Of a DNA stretch of 64,000 nt, positions 26,301 to 35,151 are shown piece by piece. Numbering within the stretch: position 1 is the first letter of the stretch; the number at the start of each line of letters is the position of its first letter. This stretch comes from an uncultured Lachnospiraceae bacterium (GTDB lineage: Bacteria; Bacillota; Clostridia; Lachnospirales; Lachnospiraceae): the NCBI GenBank assembly GCA_934293575.1, contig CAKQYU010000009.1, positions 31,378 through 95,377 on the forward strand, given 5' to 3'. The notes under the pieces were generated by a model that saw nothing but the letters and a program-made list of their open reading frames with translations, was not told where the DNA came from and ran no database searches. The translations under genes were made by a program, and so were the position numbers.

Positions 26301-28844
26301 TACAGAAACTGTATTGCAAATGCGCATGTGGTAGAGAGTGAATCGGGTATTAAGAATGTAAAATGGTATGTAAATGACAGTTTAATTGAAACACAATATC
26401 CAAATGGGGCATCAGAAGATGCGGCACCAACAGCCAAAACAACAAGTGCTGATTTTACATTTGGTAACAATGATGTGTTTGAAAGCAGTAAAACTGCTTA
26501 TACAGTAAAGGCTGTGGTTGAGGATAATGCAGGAAATACAAAGACCTCTAATGCAATTATCTTTTTGGCTGATAACGATGCACCGGCATTACATGTGAAT
26601 TATACAGAGGATGTGAATAAGTGGACTTCGGATGAGGAGATTACATTCACAACTTCGGATGCGATTAGTGGGGTTGCATATGCTGTTGTTGTAAAGCAGG
26701 ATGGTAATATTACCAATATTTCATTAAGTGATCCGGATGCTAACGGTGAGTTGACCGGTAAATTTGAAATTACTGGAAAGGGTAAATATACAGTAAGAGT
26801 TGCGGATGTAGCCGGCAATATTCACGAAGAAACATTTAATGTTCAGAATATTTCAAATGAAGTTCCGGAATGTCCATCCTTTACGGTAAATCCTTCGGAG
26901 GGTACGGATGAGGATGGTAATCCGGTAGAAGAGTTCTGGTATAACAGCAAAACCGGAGCTCCGACGGTGTCAATCGGCAATGTAACATCGACAACAGATC
27001 AGACACCGGTTGAGACATACTATCGTCATTATAAGAATGATGAGACGGCATATGATGATGTTTTGATTAATGCAAATGATACAGAAAAGCAAATAGCAAT
27101 TGCCGAAGATGATGAAGCAATTCATTATTTTGAATACTGGAGTGTGAGTGCATCCGGTGTGAAGTGTGACGATTCCGATACACATAAGGCGGTTGTCCGT
27201 TATGATGGTACTTCGCCGGAGATTGATGTACAAAATGTTCCGGAAGAGTCATCCGGTTCATCGGTTATGCTCCGGTTTACAGTAAAGGATAATGTCAGTG
27301 GTGTGAATCCGGATACCATTAAGGTACTTCGAAATGGTAAGGAGTTTGAATCGACAATAGAAGAAACTGAGGATGGATATGCAGGTTCTTTCCTTGTAAA
27401 AGAGACAGGAAATTATGTGGTAACTGCTACGGATATTGCGGGTAATGAAGCAAGTGTGGCAGGATTTACGCCAATGAGTATGGTAGTGAATCCGGTAAGC
27501 AATATCAGTCAGTCAAAGGCAACCGTATCGGCAAATGTATATAGAGGAACAGCAGATGTTTCGGTAGCACCAATTATTTCGATTCGGAAAGAAACCGATG
27601 AAGAATATACGGAATCTGAAAATACAATTGCGACACAGGATGAGAATGGAAACTGGGCATTGTCGGCAGTGTTTGATGACTTAGATGAAGATACGGTATA
27701 TGTATTTAAGGTACATGCAGTTTCCGATATCGATGAAGTATTGGAATATGAAGGATATTTAAGAACATCTTCAAGTATAAATGATGGAGCAGTTGTTCGG
27801 GGAACGGTCAGCTATCCTGTCGGTTCTACATTGCCGGATTGGAATACGAGCGGAAGAGTAACCGTAGGATTATACGATGGTAATATCTGTGTTGCTGCAA
27901 CAACAGCAGATGCAGGCGGCCCATTTGCATTTACAAATGTTCCGGATGGAACCTATAACATTGTTGCAACCGATGGTGTATATAAGAAGTCATTGGGTAT
28001 TACAATTGACAATCATGTTGTTGTAAAACCGAGTCAGGCAATTTCATTGGTATTGTCCGGTCAGAATACATCAGTTGTTATCAGTACACCGGATACACCA
28101 AAGATTACAGTTGACAATATGGATTCCATTTTCATTTATGATAATGTTGTAAACTTTACGGATGAAGATCGTGCTTTGATTGAGGCAAACGGTACAGTAG
28201 AATTCCGTTTGTATGCATCCCTGTCAACAGTTGTGGATGTTTCCAAGGATGAACTTGCAATTATCCAGAGAGTTGGTTCGGACGGAAAGATTGTAGCAAA
28301 ATATCTGAATCTGACTTTGGAAAAAATTACTACCGATGCTGCCGGTAATGTAGAAAAAACACAGGTATCGGAATTATCCAATGGTGCAAGCATTACCATT
28401 ACGATTCCGTTACAGGATCTTGCAGGAAAACCGGGAGTAGAAGTAGTTCGTGTTCATGATGGTTCTGCCGGATTGGAAGGATATCGATATGAAGTAGATA
28501 TGGACAGCAATCCAAATACATTTACATTGACGTCCAATAAGTTTTCGACATATGCGATTCTTTATACACCGGATAAGGATGATGATAAAACAACGCAGGC
28601 ACCTACGACTGAGGCTCCAACGGAAGCGCCGACCGAAGCTCCAACGGAAAATAATAATTCAGAACAGCCGATTACACCGGCAGATAATCATGCACAGGCT
28701 GGCGGACAGACTACAAGCTTTGGTTCTGTCGGAAGCGGAAGCGGTGCTGCAAAAACCGGAGATGCAACTCCAATCGCCCTTATTTTCATGTTAATGGTTG
28801 CTTCCGTTGGCGGAACAATTATTATAAGAAGAAAAATCCAATAA
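23310..28844 (+). CDS. Large multidomain cell-surface protein (Ig-like, InlB-B-like, YDG, regulatory-like domains)
   Basis: An 1844-residue exported protein. Two hydrophobic segments lie near the N-terminus (about 20-37 and 48-66), the second probably being the signal or anchor. Then come an InlB B-repeat-like segment (about 345-425, with YDFKGWKFG), a YDG-type domain (about 540-645, with WKTKEYDGNNNV), several beta-rich Ig-like domains with the pattern DNAGN-SDI, a carboxypeptidase-regulatory-like beta sandwich (about 1490-1575), a Thr/Pro/Glu stalk (TTEAPTEAPTEAPTE, about 1758-1775), and a C-terminal KTGD, hydrophobic helix and RRKIQ. The end looks like a sortase signal but lacks the Leu-Pro of LPxTG (it reads GAAKTGD). 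Probably an adhesin or envelope protein. ATG 23310 follows gaggtga. It is monocistronic with its own terminator. Confidence 0.8.
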   Translation: MDTKNRLTNYLLRVAKKHRILTYPVLALVALISVFSYFFNWSTGAGKRIVAVVMVIVMLVSQSYFLTSSATEVTDAESNMEAVNVTDITEAESTQTEAVADETDSMPEELDASVEDSDTQTGTDAVAEQSGEQENVDILSANQEVSVILDSVDYKGSVELISSTSDIKVTSTDGGATYDFTTAKTALEGIVSNKNSSDSNYSYTGLYTDSSCQTLLGSSLDATQISGTGQFVLYCKKELKAYSVDFVLGNTTESVDTVSYAYNGTTYNATTTVLIPASGEWNAKSASFSVSGLKRKGYNAAAPDVAPAGAVASSVSGDTVTINLSGQDTAERTVTFNWTGVPYNIQYAKGKSDDDTVTEKVTKTLTYGNADTFASAGEIGVKEYSGYDFKGWKFGQTSVNAGDTVTMALHNQLYNAENTDGVVLYPEYKETSIKIDKDSAKFQYGSAGETIIKPYYDYESNHTENSKFTIDFTNGVTDLSNIGISVKVDEEGYIHIVSTAGPTKTTVDSGAINLKFTVKDTGSGRASDEFTVPVTVEKRVVHVSVPSEWKTKEYDGNNNVNTTFGGQTEISTDATTPDGHAIKVKFTKASYDNANAGEDKVITITGCTLDVPSGDANNYILDADAGTIQISGCVISKKSIIVKSTTKVKEIRAGEDNPDATNFGIELDPDSHFVGSDDVNALGTITYTIDPARDTDEEKAEAREACRVIPHAAENSNYIVKVYNENCATFKVTKEAPTLGGNYTVDGVLNDAGDWYVGQAPVLKPIQSSNLLGGGYDQIAISYNGATFSDWASQITLDPVLNAGGNVQIRLRNSGTGAITSVGKFTSKYDADGPQYLGYSFTSGDDISYSWDASETLNNGGLYFPGYGGVLSFGTYVKSTVKIKVKFEDTVSGLKILNYGVYSSNPTQTTTFNSDGTAVIEVLQSVVKDGVGKIVCQAVDNAGNTSDIITLRPSGNNNDDYEWSVEEKEPSQNDVSVTYGDISGGARGPVASNSGAYYRNCIANAHVVESESGIKNVKWYVNDSLIETQYPNGASEDAAPTAKTTSADFTFGNNDVFESSKTAYTVKAVVEDNAGNTKTSNAIIFLADNDAPALHVNYTEDVNKWTSDEEITFTTSDAISGVAYAVVVKQDGNITNISLSDPDANGELTGKFEITGKGKYTVRVADVAGNIHEETFNVQNISNEVPECPSFTVNPSEGTDEDGNPVEEFWYNSKTGAPTVSIGNVTSTTDQTPVETYYRHYKNDETAYDDVLINANDTEKQIAIAEDDEAIHYFEYWSVSASGVKCDDSDTHKAVVRYDGTSPEIDVQNVPEESSGSSVMLRFTVKDNVSGVNPDTIKVLRNGKEFESTIEETEDGYAGSFLVKETGNYVVTATDIAGNEASVAGFTPMSMVVNPVSNISQSKATVSANVYRGTADVSVAPIISIRKETDEEYTESENTIATQDENGNWALSAVFDDLDEDTVYVFKVHAVSDIDEVLEYEGYLRTSSSINDGAVVRGTVSYPVGSTLPDWNTSGRVTVGLYDGNICVAATTADAGGPFAFTNVPDGTYNIVATDGVYKKSLGITIDNHVVVKPSQAISLVLSGQNTSVVISTPDTPKITVDNMDSIFIYDNVVNFTDEDRALIEANGTVEFRLYASLSTVVDVSKDELAIIQRVGSDGKIVAKYLNLTLEKITTDAAGNVEKTQVSELSNGASITITIPLQDLAGKPGVEVVRVHDGSAGLEGYRYEVDMDSNPNTFTLTSNKFSTYAILYTPDKDDDKTTQAPTTEAPTEAPTEAPTENNNSEQPITPADNHAQAGGQTTSFGSVGSGSGAAKTGDATPIALIFMLMVASVGGTIIIRRKIQ

Positions 28845-28858
28845 TTTTTAAAGGAAAA

Positions 28859-28897
28859 AAGAACGATGCACAATGTTAGGTGTATCGTTCTTTTTTA
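28859..28897 (+). terminator. Intrinsic terminator of the surface-protein gene
   Basis: AAGAACGATGCAC (28859-28871) pairs with GTGTATCGTTCTT (28880-28892), one G-U pair, 8-base loop, then T-run. Confidence 0.9.
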
Positions 28898-28992
28898 TTG
28901 ACAAAAATTTCCGTGATAAAAAAAATAACCCTGCAAATAATATAAACAAGACATAGCAATGTCTTAATATATAGATTTGGAGGATTTCAAAA

Positions 28993-29178
28993 ATGGCTAA
29001 CAATGCAAAGAAGTCAGACGCAATGAACAAGTTCAAAATGGAGTGTGCTTCAGAAGTAGGCGTTAATTTAAAGAACGGTTACAATGGAGATTTGACATCA
29101 AGAGAAAACGGTTCTGTTGGTGGTCAGATGACAAAGAAATTAGTTGAAGCTCAGATGAACCAGATTGCCGGAAAGTAA
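28993..29178 (+). CDS. Small acid-soluble spore protein, alpha/beta type
   Basis: A 61-residue DNA-binding protein that coats spore DNA and protects it. It carries the two family blocks: MECASEVGVNL, which contains the recognition region of the germination protease GPR, and LTSRENGSVGGQMTKKLVEAQ. Start ATG 28993 follows ttggagg. A perfect inverted repeat AGACAT-AGCA-ATGTCT (28949-28964) lies in the leader. Expression should be forespore-specific (sigma-G). Only a weak candidate is visible (GTGATA at 28913 and CAAATAA at 28934), so I do not call that promoter. The gene is monocistronic between two strong terminators. Confidence 0.9.
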   Translation: MANNAKKSDAMNKFKMECASEVGVNLKNGYNGDLTSRENGSVGGQMTKKLVEAQMNQIAGK

Positions 29179-29209
29179 TCAAAAAGGATTAATTCTATAT
29201 TAATTCTTA

Positions 29210-29256
29210 AAAACCGTAATTTTTCTTTTAGAAAAGGAAAAATTACGGTTTTTTCT
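29210..29256 (+). terminator. Intrinsic terminator of the spore-protein gene
   Basis: Perfect 16-base stem AAAACCGTAATTTTTC (29210-29225) with GAAAAATTACGGTTTT (29237-29252), 11-base loop. The A-rich flank could also let it act in the other direction. Confidence 0.93.
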
Positions 29257-29284
29257 GTTTAATAAAAATTTTTTTGGATATCAC

Positions 29285-29314
29285 TAGACATATCTTGTTT
29301 TTACATGCTATAAT
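29285..29314 (+). promoter_or_regulatory. Promoter of tig
   Basis: TAGACA (29285-29290), 18-base spacer, TATAAT (29309-29314) with an extended TGC before it; about 78 bases ahead of the start. Confidence 0.7.
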
Positions 29315-29391
29315 TGTGAAGTTAGTGCAGAACTATCTTAAAATGACTGCAAAAGATGAAATGATATATATTTAAGGAGGAATTGTTAAAG

Positions 29392-30678
29392 ATGAGTTTA
29401 ACAGTAGAAAAATTGGAAAAGAATATGGCAAAGCTTACTATTACAGTACCTGCCGCAGATTTTAGTGAGGCTGTAAAGAAAGCTTATAATAAGCAGAAAA
29501 AGCAGATTTCTGTGCCAGGATTCCGTAAAGGAAAAGTTCCACAGGCATACGTTGAGAAAATGTATGGTGCAGAGATTTTCTATGAGGAAGCTGCAAACAT
29601 TTGTATGGAGGAGTCATATCCTGCTGCATTAGATGAATGTGAATTGGATATTGTTTCACGTCCTGAGATTGATGTGACACAGATTGAAAAGGGAAAAGAT
29701 TTCATTTATACGGCAACAGTTGCTGTTAAACCGGAAGTAACATTAGGTGAATATAAGGGTGTTGAAGTGGAAGCACAGGATACAACTGTTACAGACGAAG
29801 ATGTACAGGCAGAATTATTAAACGTTCAGAAACAGAACTCACGTATGATTCCTGTAGAAGACCGTGCAGCAAAGATGGATGATGAAGTAACAATCGATTT
29901 TGAAGGATTTATTGATGATGTTCCGTTTGAAGGCGGAAAAGGAGAAAATTATCAGTTGACTTTGGGTTCTCATTCATTTATTGATACATTTGAAGATCAG
30001 ATTGTCGGCAAAAACATCGGTGAAGAATTTGATGTAAATGTTACATTCCCTGAAAACTATCAGGCAGAAGATTTAGCCGGAAAGCCAGCAGTATTTAAGT
30101 GTAAGTTGAATGGCATCAAAGAAACAGAACTTCCTGAAATCGATGATGATTTTGCTTCCGATGTTTCTGATTTTGATTCATTAGATGAATACAAGGAAGA
30201 TTTAAAGAAGACATTAGAGGTAAAGAAGCAGGATGCTGCAAAGCGTGAGAAGGAAAGTCTTGTTGTAGATAAGATTATCGAGAATGCAACAATGGATATT
30301 CCGGACCCTATGGTTGCAACTCAGAAAGAACAGATGTTAAATGAGTTTGCTCAGCAGATCAGCTATCAGGGAATCTCAATTGATCAGTACTTCCAGTTTA
30401 CAGGAATGACAAAAGAACAGTTCATGGAGACAGCTGAACCGGAGGCATTAAGAAGAATCAAGTCTCGTCTGGTATTAGAAGCAGTAGCTAAGGCTGAGAA
30501 CATTGAAGTAACAGAAGAAGAAGTAACAGATGAATTAAAGAAGATGGCAGAAACATATCAGATGGAAGCTGATAAGTTAATTGAAATGGTTGGCGATTCT
30601 GAGAAGGAAGCAATCAAGCAGGATATTGCTGTACAGAAGGCAGTTGACCTTGTTACAGAAGCAGCTGTAGAAAAATAA
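29392..30678 (+). CDS. tig: Trigger factor
   Basis: Ribosome-associated chaperone and peptidyl-prolyl isomerase that meets nascent chains at the exit tunnel. The 428-residue protein has the three expected parts: the ribosome-binding N-domain with GFRKGKVPQ, an FKBP-like PPIase domain (about 150-245; MDDEVTIDFEGFIDD, FEDQIVGKNIGEEF), and the helical C-terminal chaperone domain. ATG 29392 has aaggagg about 12 bases upstream; a TTG at 29383 would be too close. It begins the classic order tig-clpP-clpX-lon-engB, linking folding to proteolysis. Confidence 0.96.
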   Translation: MSLTVEKLEKNMAKLTITVPAADFSEAVKKAYNKQKKQISVPGFRKGKVPQAYVEKMYGAEIFYEEAANICMEESYPAALDECELDIVSRPEIDVTQIEKGKDFIYTATVAVKPEVTLGEYKGVEVEAQDTTVTDEDVQAELLNVQKQNSRMIPVEDRAAKMDDEVTIDFEGFIDDVPFEGGKGENYQLTLGSHSFIDTFEDQIVGKNIGEEFDVNVTFPENYQAEDLAGKPAVFKCKLNGIKETELPEIDDDFASDVSDFDSLDEYKEDLKKTLEVKKQDAAKREKESLVVDKIIENATMDIPDPMVATQKEQMLNEFAQQISYQGISIDQYFQFTGMTKEQFMETAEPEALRRIKSRLVLEAVAKAENIEVTEEEVTDELKKMAETYQMEADKLIEMVGDSEKEAIKQDIAVQKAVDLVTEAAVEK

Positions 30679-30688
30679 TATGTTTGAA

Positions 30689-30720
30689 TTGAGCAAATAC
30701 GGATATGTATTTGCTCAACT
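30689..30720 (+). other. Strong hairpin between tig and clpP
   Basis: Perfect 12-base stem TTGAGCAAATAC (30689-30700) with GTATTTGCTCAA (30707-30718), 6-base loop, then CTTTTAAG. It may be an attenuator or partial terminator lowering read-through into clpP, or an RNA-processing site. Confidence 0.75.
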
Positions 30721-30742
30721 TTTAAGAAAGGAAGGATACATC

Positions 30743-31342
30743 ATGAGTTTAGTGCCTTATGTCATTGAACAGACAAGTCGTGGAGAACGTTCCTATGATA
30801 TTTATTCCCGTTTATTAAAGGAAAGAATTATTTTCTTAGGAGAAGAAGTAAATGATACAACTGCAAGTCTTGTTATTGCCCAGTTGTTATTTTTAGAGTC
30901 TGAAGATCCAACAAAGGATATTTATTTATATATCAATAGTCCGGGTGGTTCTGTATCTGCCGGCTTTGGTATTTTTGATACAATGAATTACATCAAATGT
31001 GATGTTGCAACTATTTGTGTCGGTATGGCTGCCAGCATGGGTGCCTTTTTATTGGCAGGCGGTGCAAAGGGCAAACGTATGGCTTTACCAAATGCAGAAA
31101 TCATGATTCACCAGCCAATGGGCGGTATGCCGGGTGGTAGTCAGGCAAGTGATATGGAAATCACAACAAAACATATTTTGCAGACAAAGAGAAAGATTAA
31201 CGAAATTCTTGCAAAAGAAACCGGAAAGTCAGTCGAAATTCTTGAAAAAGATACCGATCGTGATAACTGGTTGAGTGCTGCAGAAGCAAAAGAATATGGA
31301 TTGATTGATGTAGTCGTAGAAAACAGAGATGCGATTAAATAA
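30743..31342 (+). CDS. clpP: ATP-dependent Clp protease proteolytic subunit
   Basis: Serine peptidase forming the tetradecameric barrel that degrades substrates fed by ClpX. The 199-residue protein shows Ser98 in GMAASMGAF, His123 in IMIHQPMGG and Asp172 in DTDRDNW, the full triad. ATG 30743 follows aggaagg at eight bases; the frame extends back to 30680, but that part translates the hairpin upstream. The gene lies directly before clpX, with 20 bases between. No CtsR or CIRCE-type operator was recognised ahead of it. Confidence 0.97.
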   Translation: MSLVPYVIEQTSRGERSYDIYSRLLKERIIFLGEEVNDTTASLVIAQLLFLESEDPTKDIYLYINSPGGSVSAGFGIFDTMNYIKCDVATICVGMAASMGAFLLAGGAKGKRMALPNAEIMIHQPMGGMPGGSQASDMEITTKHILQTKRKINEILAKETGKSVEILEKDTDRDNWLSAAEAKEYGLIDVVVENRDAIK

Positions 31343-31362
31343 TTAAAGATAGAGGTGTGGCC

Positions 31363-32655
31363 ATGGCAAATCGTGGAGAAGAAAGAAAACCTTTACGTTG
31401 TTCGTTTTGTAATAAAACACAGGATCAGGTTCGTAAACTGATTGCTGGTCAGAATGTGTATATTTGTGATGAATGTATTGAGGTTTGTTCTGAAATAATT
31501 GAAGATGAATTGGAAGATTATGATGAATCTTCTGATATTAATCTGTTAAAACCAAAGGAAATTAAAGATTTTCTTGATCAATATGTAATTGGACAGGAAG
31601 CTGCAAAGAAGGTTTTATCGGTAGCAGTTTATAATCATTACAAACGAATCTTATCTGATAAGGATTTTGATGTAGAACTTCAAAAAAGTAATATTATTAT
31701 GGTAGGTCCTACAGGTTCCGGAAAAACATACTTAGCACAGACCTTGGCAAAATTGTTAAATGTTCCGTTTGCAATTGCAGATGCGACCGCATTGACAGAG
31801 GCCGGTTATGTAGGTGAGGACGTTGAAAATATTCTTTTAAAGATTATTCAGGCTGCTGACTATGATATTGAACGTGCACAGCACGGAATTATCTATATTG
31901 ACGAAATTGATAAGATTACCAAAAAATCAGAGAATGTATCCATTACAAGAGATGTATCCGGTGAAGGTGTTCAACAGGCACTGCTTAAGATTATCGAAGG
32001 TACAGTGGCTTCCGTTCCGCCTCAGGGAGGAAGAAAGCATCCGCATCAGGAATTTATTCAGATTGATACTTCCAATATCTTATTCATTTGCGGTGGTGCA
32101 TTTGATGGTTTGGAGAAAATTATTGAAAATCGTATAGGAAAGAAATCCATTGGATTTGGTGCAGAATTAGGCGAAATGACGGATCAGAACATTGGTGAAT
32201 TAATCAAACAGGTAACACCTGCTGATTTTGTAAAATATGGATTGATTCCTGAATTTATTGGTCGAGTTCCGGTTGCTGTTACTTTAGATTTGTTGAATGA
32301 AGATGCATTGGTTCGTATTCTGACAGAGCCAAAGAGTGCAATCTGTAAACAATATAAAAAATTATTTGAATTAGACGGTGTAAAACTTGACTTTACAGAG
32401 GATGCATTGAAGGCGATTGCAAGTGAAACGATGAAGCATAAAACCGGAGCAAGAGGTCTTCGTTCTATTATTGAAAGAGTAGTAATGGATCTGATGTATG
32501 AAGTTCCGTCAGATGAAGAGATTGTAAGTTGTAAGATTACAAAGGAAGCTGTTGATGGAACAGGGGAACCGGAGATTGTACGGTCAAAGGAAGCCAGACC
32601 AAAGAAGTCATTTACAAAACATCATCCAAAAAATCATAACGATGAAATAGCTTAA
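31363..32655 (+). CDS. clpX: Clp protease ATP-binding subunit ClpX
   Basis: AAA+ unfoldase that recognises substrates and threads them into ClpP. The 430-residue protein has an N-terminal C4 zinc-binding domain (CSFCNKTQ and CDECIEVC), Walker A GPTGSGKTYLAQ, Walker B IIYIDEIDKI, a ClpP-docking loop region around IGFGAEL, and the sensor-2 block GARGLRSIIE. Start ATG 31363 follows agaggtg; a GTG at 31357 overlaps it. A long symmetrical hairpin follows the stop codon, so lon may be transcribed partly independently. Confidence 0.97.
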   Translation: MANRGEERKPLRCSFCNKTQDQVRKLIAGQNVYICDECIEVCSEIIEDELEDYDESSDINLLKPKEIKDFLDQYVIGQEAAKKVLSVAVYNHYKRILSDKDFDVELQKSNIIMVGPTGSGKTYLAQTLAKLLNVPFAIADATALTEAGYVGEDVENILLKIIQAADYDIERAQHGIIYIDEIDKITKKSENVSITRDVSGEGVQQALLKIIEGTVASVPPQGGRKHPHQEFIQIDTSNILFICGGAFDGLEKIIENRIGKKSIGFGAELGEMTDQNIGELIKQVTPADFVKYGLIPEFIGRVPVAVTLDLLNEDALVRILTEPKSAICKQYKKLFELDGVKLDFTEDALKAIASETMKHKTGARGLRSIIERVVMDLMYEVPSDEEIVSCKITKEAVDGTGEPEIVRSKEARPKKSFTKHHPKNHNDEIA

Positions 32656-32661
32656 GATGAA

Positions 32662-32700
32662 GAAAGAAAATGGGACTTGTAAAACAAGTCCCATTCTTTC
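32662..32700 (+). terminator. Hairpin after clpX, possible terminator
   Basis: AATGGGACTTG (32669-32679) pairs with CAAGTCCCATT (32685-32695), loop TAAAA, extended by GAAAG/CTTTC with two unpaired A. Only a short T-stretch follows, so termination is uncertain. Confidence 0.6.
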
Positions 32701-32784
32701 ATATAGAAGAAATGTACATGGAATAAACTGTTTTACAAGTTTTTAAGCGGAAAGATAGAGAATAAGAAATACGAGGTGATAAGT

Positions 32785-35148
32785 TTGGAAGAAAAGAAAG
32801 GATATTTTTTACCGGTCATTTTTCTGACAGATTTAGTGATTATGCCGCAGACAACCGTTCATTTTGATTTGCGCGATGCAAAATCAATAGAGGCTGTGAA
32901 AGCAGCTTTTAAGGAAAATTCAGAAGTCTTTGTGGTGACAACTACCGAAAAAAACACAACGGATATTTACCGGATAGAAAATTTATGTGAAATCGGTACA
33001 ATTGCGCGGGTGAAGCAAACCCTAAAATTACCAAAGGATACCGGAATCCGTATTGCGATAGAGGGCGTGCAAAGAGGAAAATTAGAGGATATTGTAGCAG
33101 GGGAAGATTTTTATAACGCAGTGGTTGAATCCTGTGAAATACAAACGGATATGGAGGAAAATGAAAAAGAAGCCAGAATCCGATCCATCCATTCGGTATT
33201 GAAAATTTGTTATCAGAATAAAATGATAGCACAACAGGCAGCTTTTGAATCCTTAGATAAGATGACGGATTTAAATTTATTGGTAGACTTATCTGCAGAA
33301 GCGGTTGCATTATCATTTGAACAAAGACAATTAATCTTAAAGACTGTTGATTTGGCACAAAGAGTGGATCAATTAATATCGATATTATTGAATGAAATTG
33401 ATATCTGTAAGATTCGGGGAGAGATTGCGGAACGTTTAAAGGATTGTGTAAGCAAGAATCAGAGAGAATATGTATTACGGGAACAATTGAAGGTAATCCA
33501 TGAAGAATTGGGAGAAGAGGATTCCACGCAGGAAGGGGACTTGTATCAGGAAAAACTTGAACAGATCAATCCTCCGGAGGAAGTAAAAGAAAAGCTGCAA
33601 AAGGAGATTAACCGTTTTAAGACATTGCCGTATTCCTCTTCGGAAAGCGGTGTTATAAGAAATTATATTGAAACACTTTTGGAATTTCCTTGGAATGTAT
33701 CCGGAAAAGATAACCGTAATTTGAATTCGGCAATCCGGAAATTGGAAAAAGATCATTATGGTTTAACAAAAATAAAGGAACGAATTATAGATTATTTGGC
33801 GGTTCGTATTTTAAGTGAGAAGAAAGATGCACCGATTTTATGTCTGGTCGGACCTCCGGGAACCGGTAAAACTTCAATTGCAAAGTCAATTGCTGCGGCT
33901 CTGCATAAGGAATACGGAAGAATTGCATTAGGTGGTGTACGGGATGAAGCGGAAATCAGAGGACATCGTAAAACCTATATTGGTGCAATGCCGGGACGGA
34001 TTTTAACAACAATTGCCAAAACCGGCGTAAATAATCCACTTATTTTGTTGGATGAAATTGATAAAACGGGAACCGATCAAAGAGGCGATACCGCATCTGC
34101 GTTATTAGAGGTTTTAGATGGGGAACAGAATGCCTTTTTTACCGATCATTTTTTTGAAGTACCGGTTGATTTATCCAATGTATTGTTTATTGCAACGGCA
34201 AATGATGCATCGCATATTCCGGAAGCGTTGCGGGACCGTATGGAACTTATTGAAGTAAACAGTTATACAGAAAATGAAAAGTTTCATATTGCTAAATTGT
34301 ATTTAATAAAAAAATTATTAGATAAGAACGGATTAAACAGAAAGCAATTTAAGATTACAGATGCCGGAATACATAAACTGATTGAAAATTATACAAGAGA
34401 AGCGGGTGTTCGTAATCTGGAAAATCAATTAAATTATCTGATGCAAAAAGCAGCAAGAGGCATTTTGACAAAACAGTGGGAATGTTTGCAGGTAACGCCT
34501 AAGAATCTGGTTCGTTTATTGGGTGTAGAAAAATACAGTGAGGAATCCTTTGACCATAGTAACAAGGTTGGTGTTGTAACCGGTCTTGCATGGACAAGGG
34601 TTGGTGGCGATACACTAAATATTGAAGTGAATATCCTGGATGGAAAACAGTCTTTGATGTTGACAGGAAATCTTGGAGACGTCATGAAAGAATCAGCACA
34701 AATTGCATTGTCATATATCCGCACCTTGCCGGTAATAAAGGAATTAGAGGAAGATTTTTTTGAGAATCATGTGATTCATGTGCATGTGCCGGAAGGGGCG
34801 ACTCCAAAGGATGGACCGTCTGCCGGAATTACCATTGCACTTGCGATTTATTCAGCATTGATGAATAGGCAGATTTCCGGTGTGGTTGCCATGACGGGGG
34901 AAATCACTTTAAAAGGAAAGGTATTGCCAATCGGAGGCTTGAAAGAAAAACTCTTAGCGGCAAAAAATGCCGGAATGAAAAAAGTATTGGTTCCAAAAGA
35001 GAATCAAAAAAATGTAGAAGAATTAGAAGAAGAGATTACCGGTGGAATGGATATTGTTTATGTTTCCAATATGGAAGAAGTAATTGCAAACGGAATTGTA
35101 AAACGTTCATTTAATTTAAAACCAGTGAAAGATAAAGGAAAGGAATAG
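32785..35148 (+). CDS. lon: ATP-dependent protease Lon
   Basis: Soluble AAA+ serine protease that removes misfolded and regulatory proteins. It has an N-terminal substrate domain (LPVIFLTDLVIMPQTTVHF), a coiled middle, Walker A LVGPPGTGKTS near residue 355, Walker B LILLDEIDK, and the protease domain with catalytic Ser about 679 in PKDGPSAGIT and Lys about 722 in GGLKEKLLAA. The length of about 787 residues is normal. Start is probably TTG at 32785, six bases after acgaggtga; GTG 32776 lies inside that site. It is followed by engB after three bases, a common Firmicute pairing. Confidence 0.95.
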   Translation: MEEKKGYFLPVIFLTDLVIMPQTTVHFDLRDAKSIEAVKAAFKENSEVFVVTTTEKNTTDIYRIENLCEIGTIARVKQTLKLPKDTGIRIAIEGVQRGKLEDIVAGEDFYNAVVESCEIQTDMEENEKEARIRSIHSVLKICYQNKMIAQQAAFESLDKMTDLNLLVDLSAEAVALSFEQRQLILKTVDLAQRVDQLISILLNEIDICKIRGEIAERLKDCVSKNQREYVLREQLKVIHEELGEEDSTQEGDLYQEKLEQINPPEEVKEKLQKEINRFKTLPYSSSESGVIRNYIETLLEFPWNVSGKDNRNLNSAIRKLEKDHYGLTKIKERIIDYLAVRILSEKKDAPILCLVGPPGTGKTSIAKSIAAALHKEYGRIALGGVRDEAEIRGHRKTYIGAMPGRILTTIAKTGVNNPLILLDEIDKTGTDQRGDTASALLEVLDGEQNAFFTDHFFEVPVDLSNVLFIATANDASHIPEALRDRMELIEVNSYTENEKFHIAKLYLIKKLLDKNGLNRKQFKITDAGIHKLIENYTREAGVRNLENQLNYLMQKAARGILTKQWECLQVTPKNLVRLLGVEKYSEESFDHSNKVGVVTGLAWTRVGGDTLNIEVNILDGKQSLMLTGNLGDVMKESAQIALSYIRTLPVIKELEEDFFENHVIHVHVPEGATPKDGPSAGITIALAIYSALMNRQISGVVAMTGEITLKGKVLPIGGLKEKLLAAKNAGMKKVLVPKENQKNVEELEEEITGGMDIVYVSNMEEVIANGIVKRSFNLKPVKDKGKE

Positions 35149-35151
35149 ACT

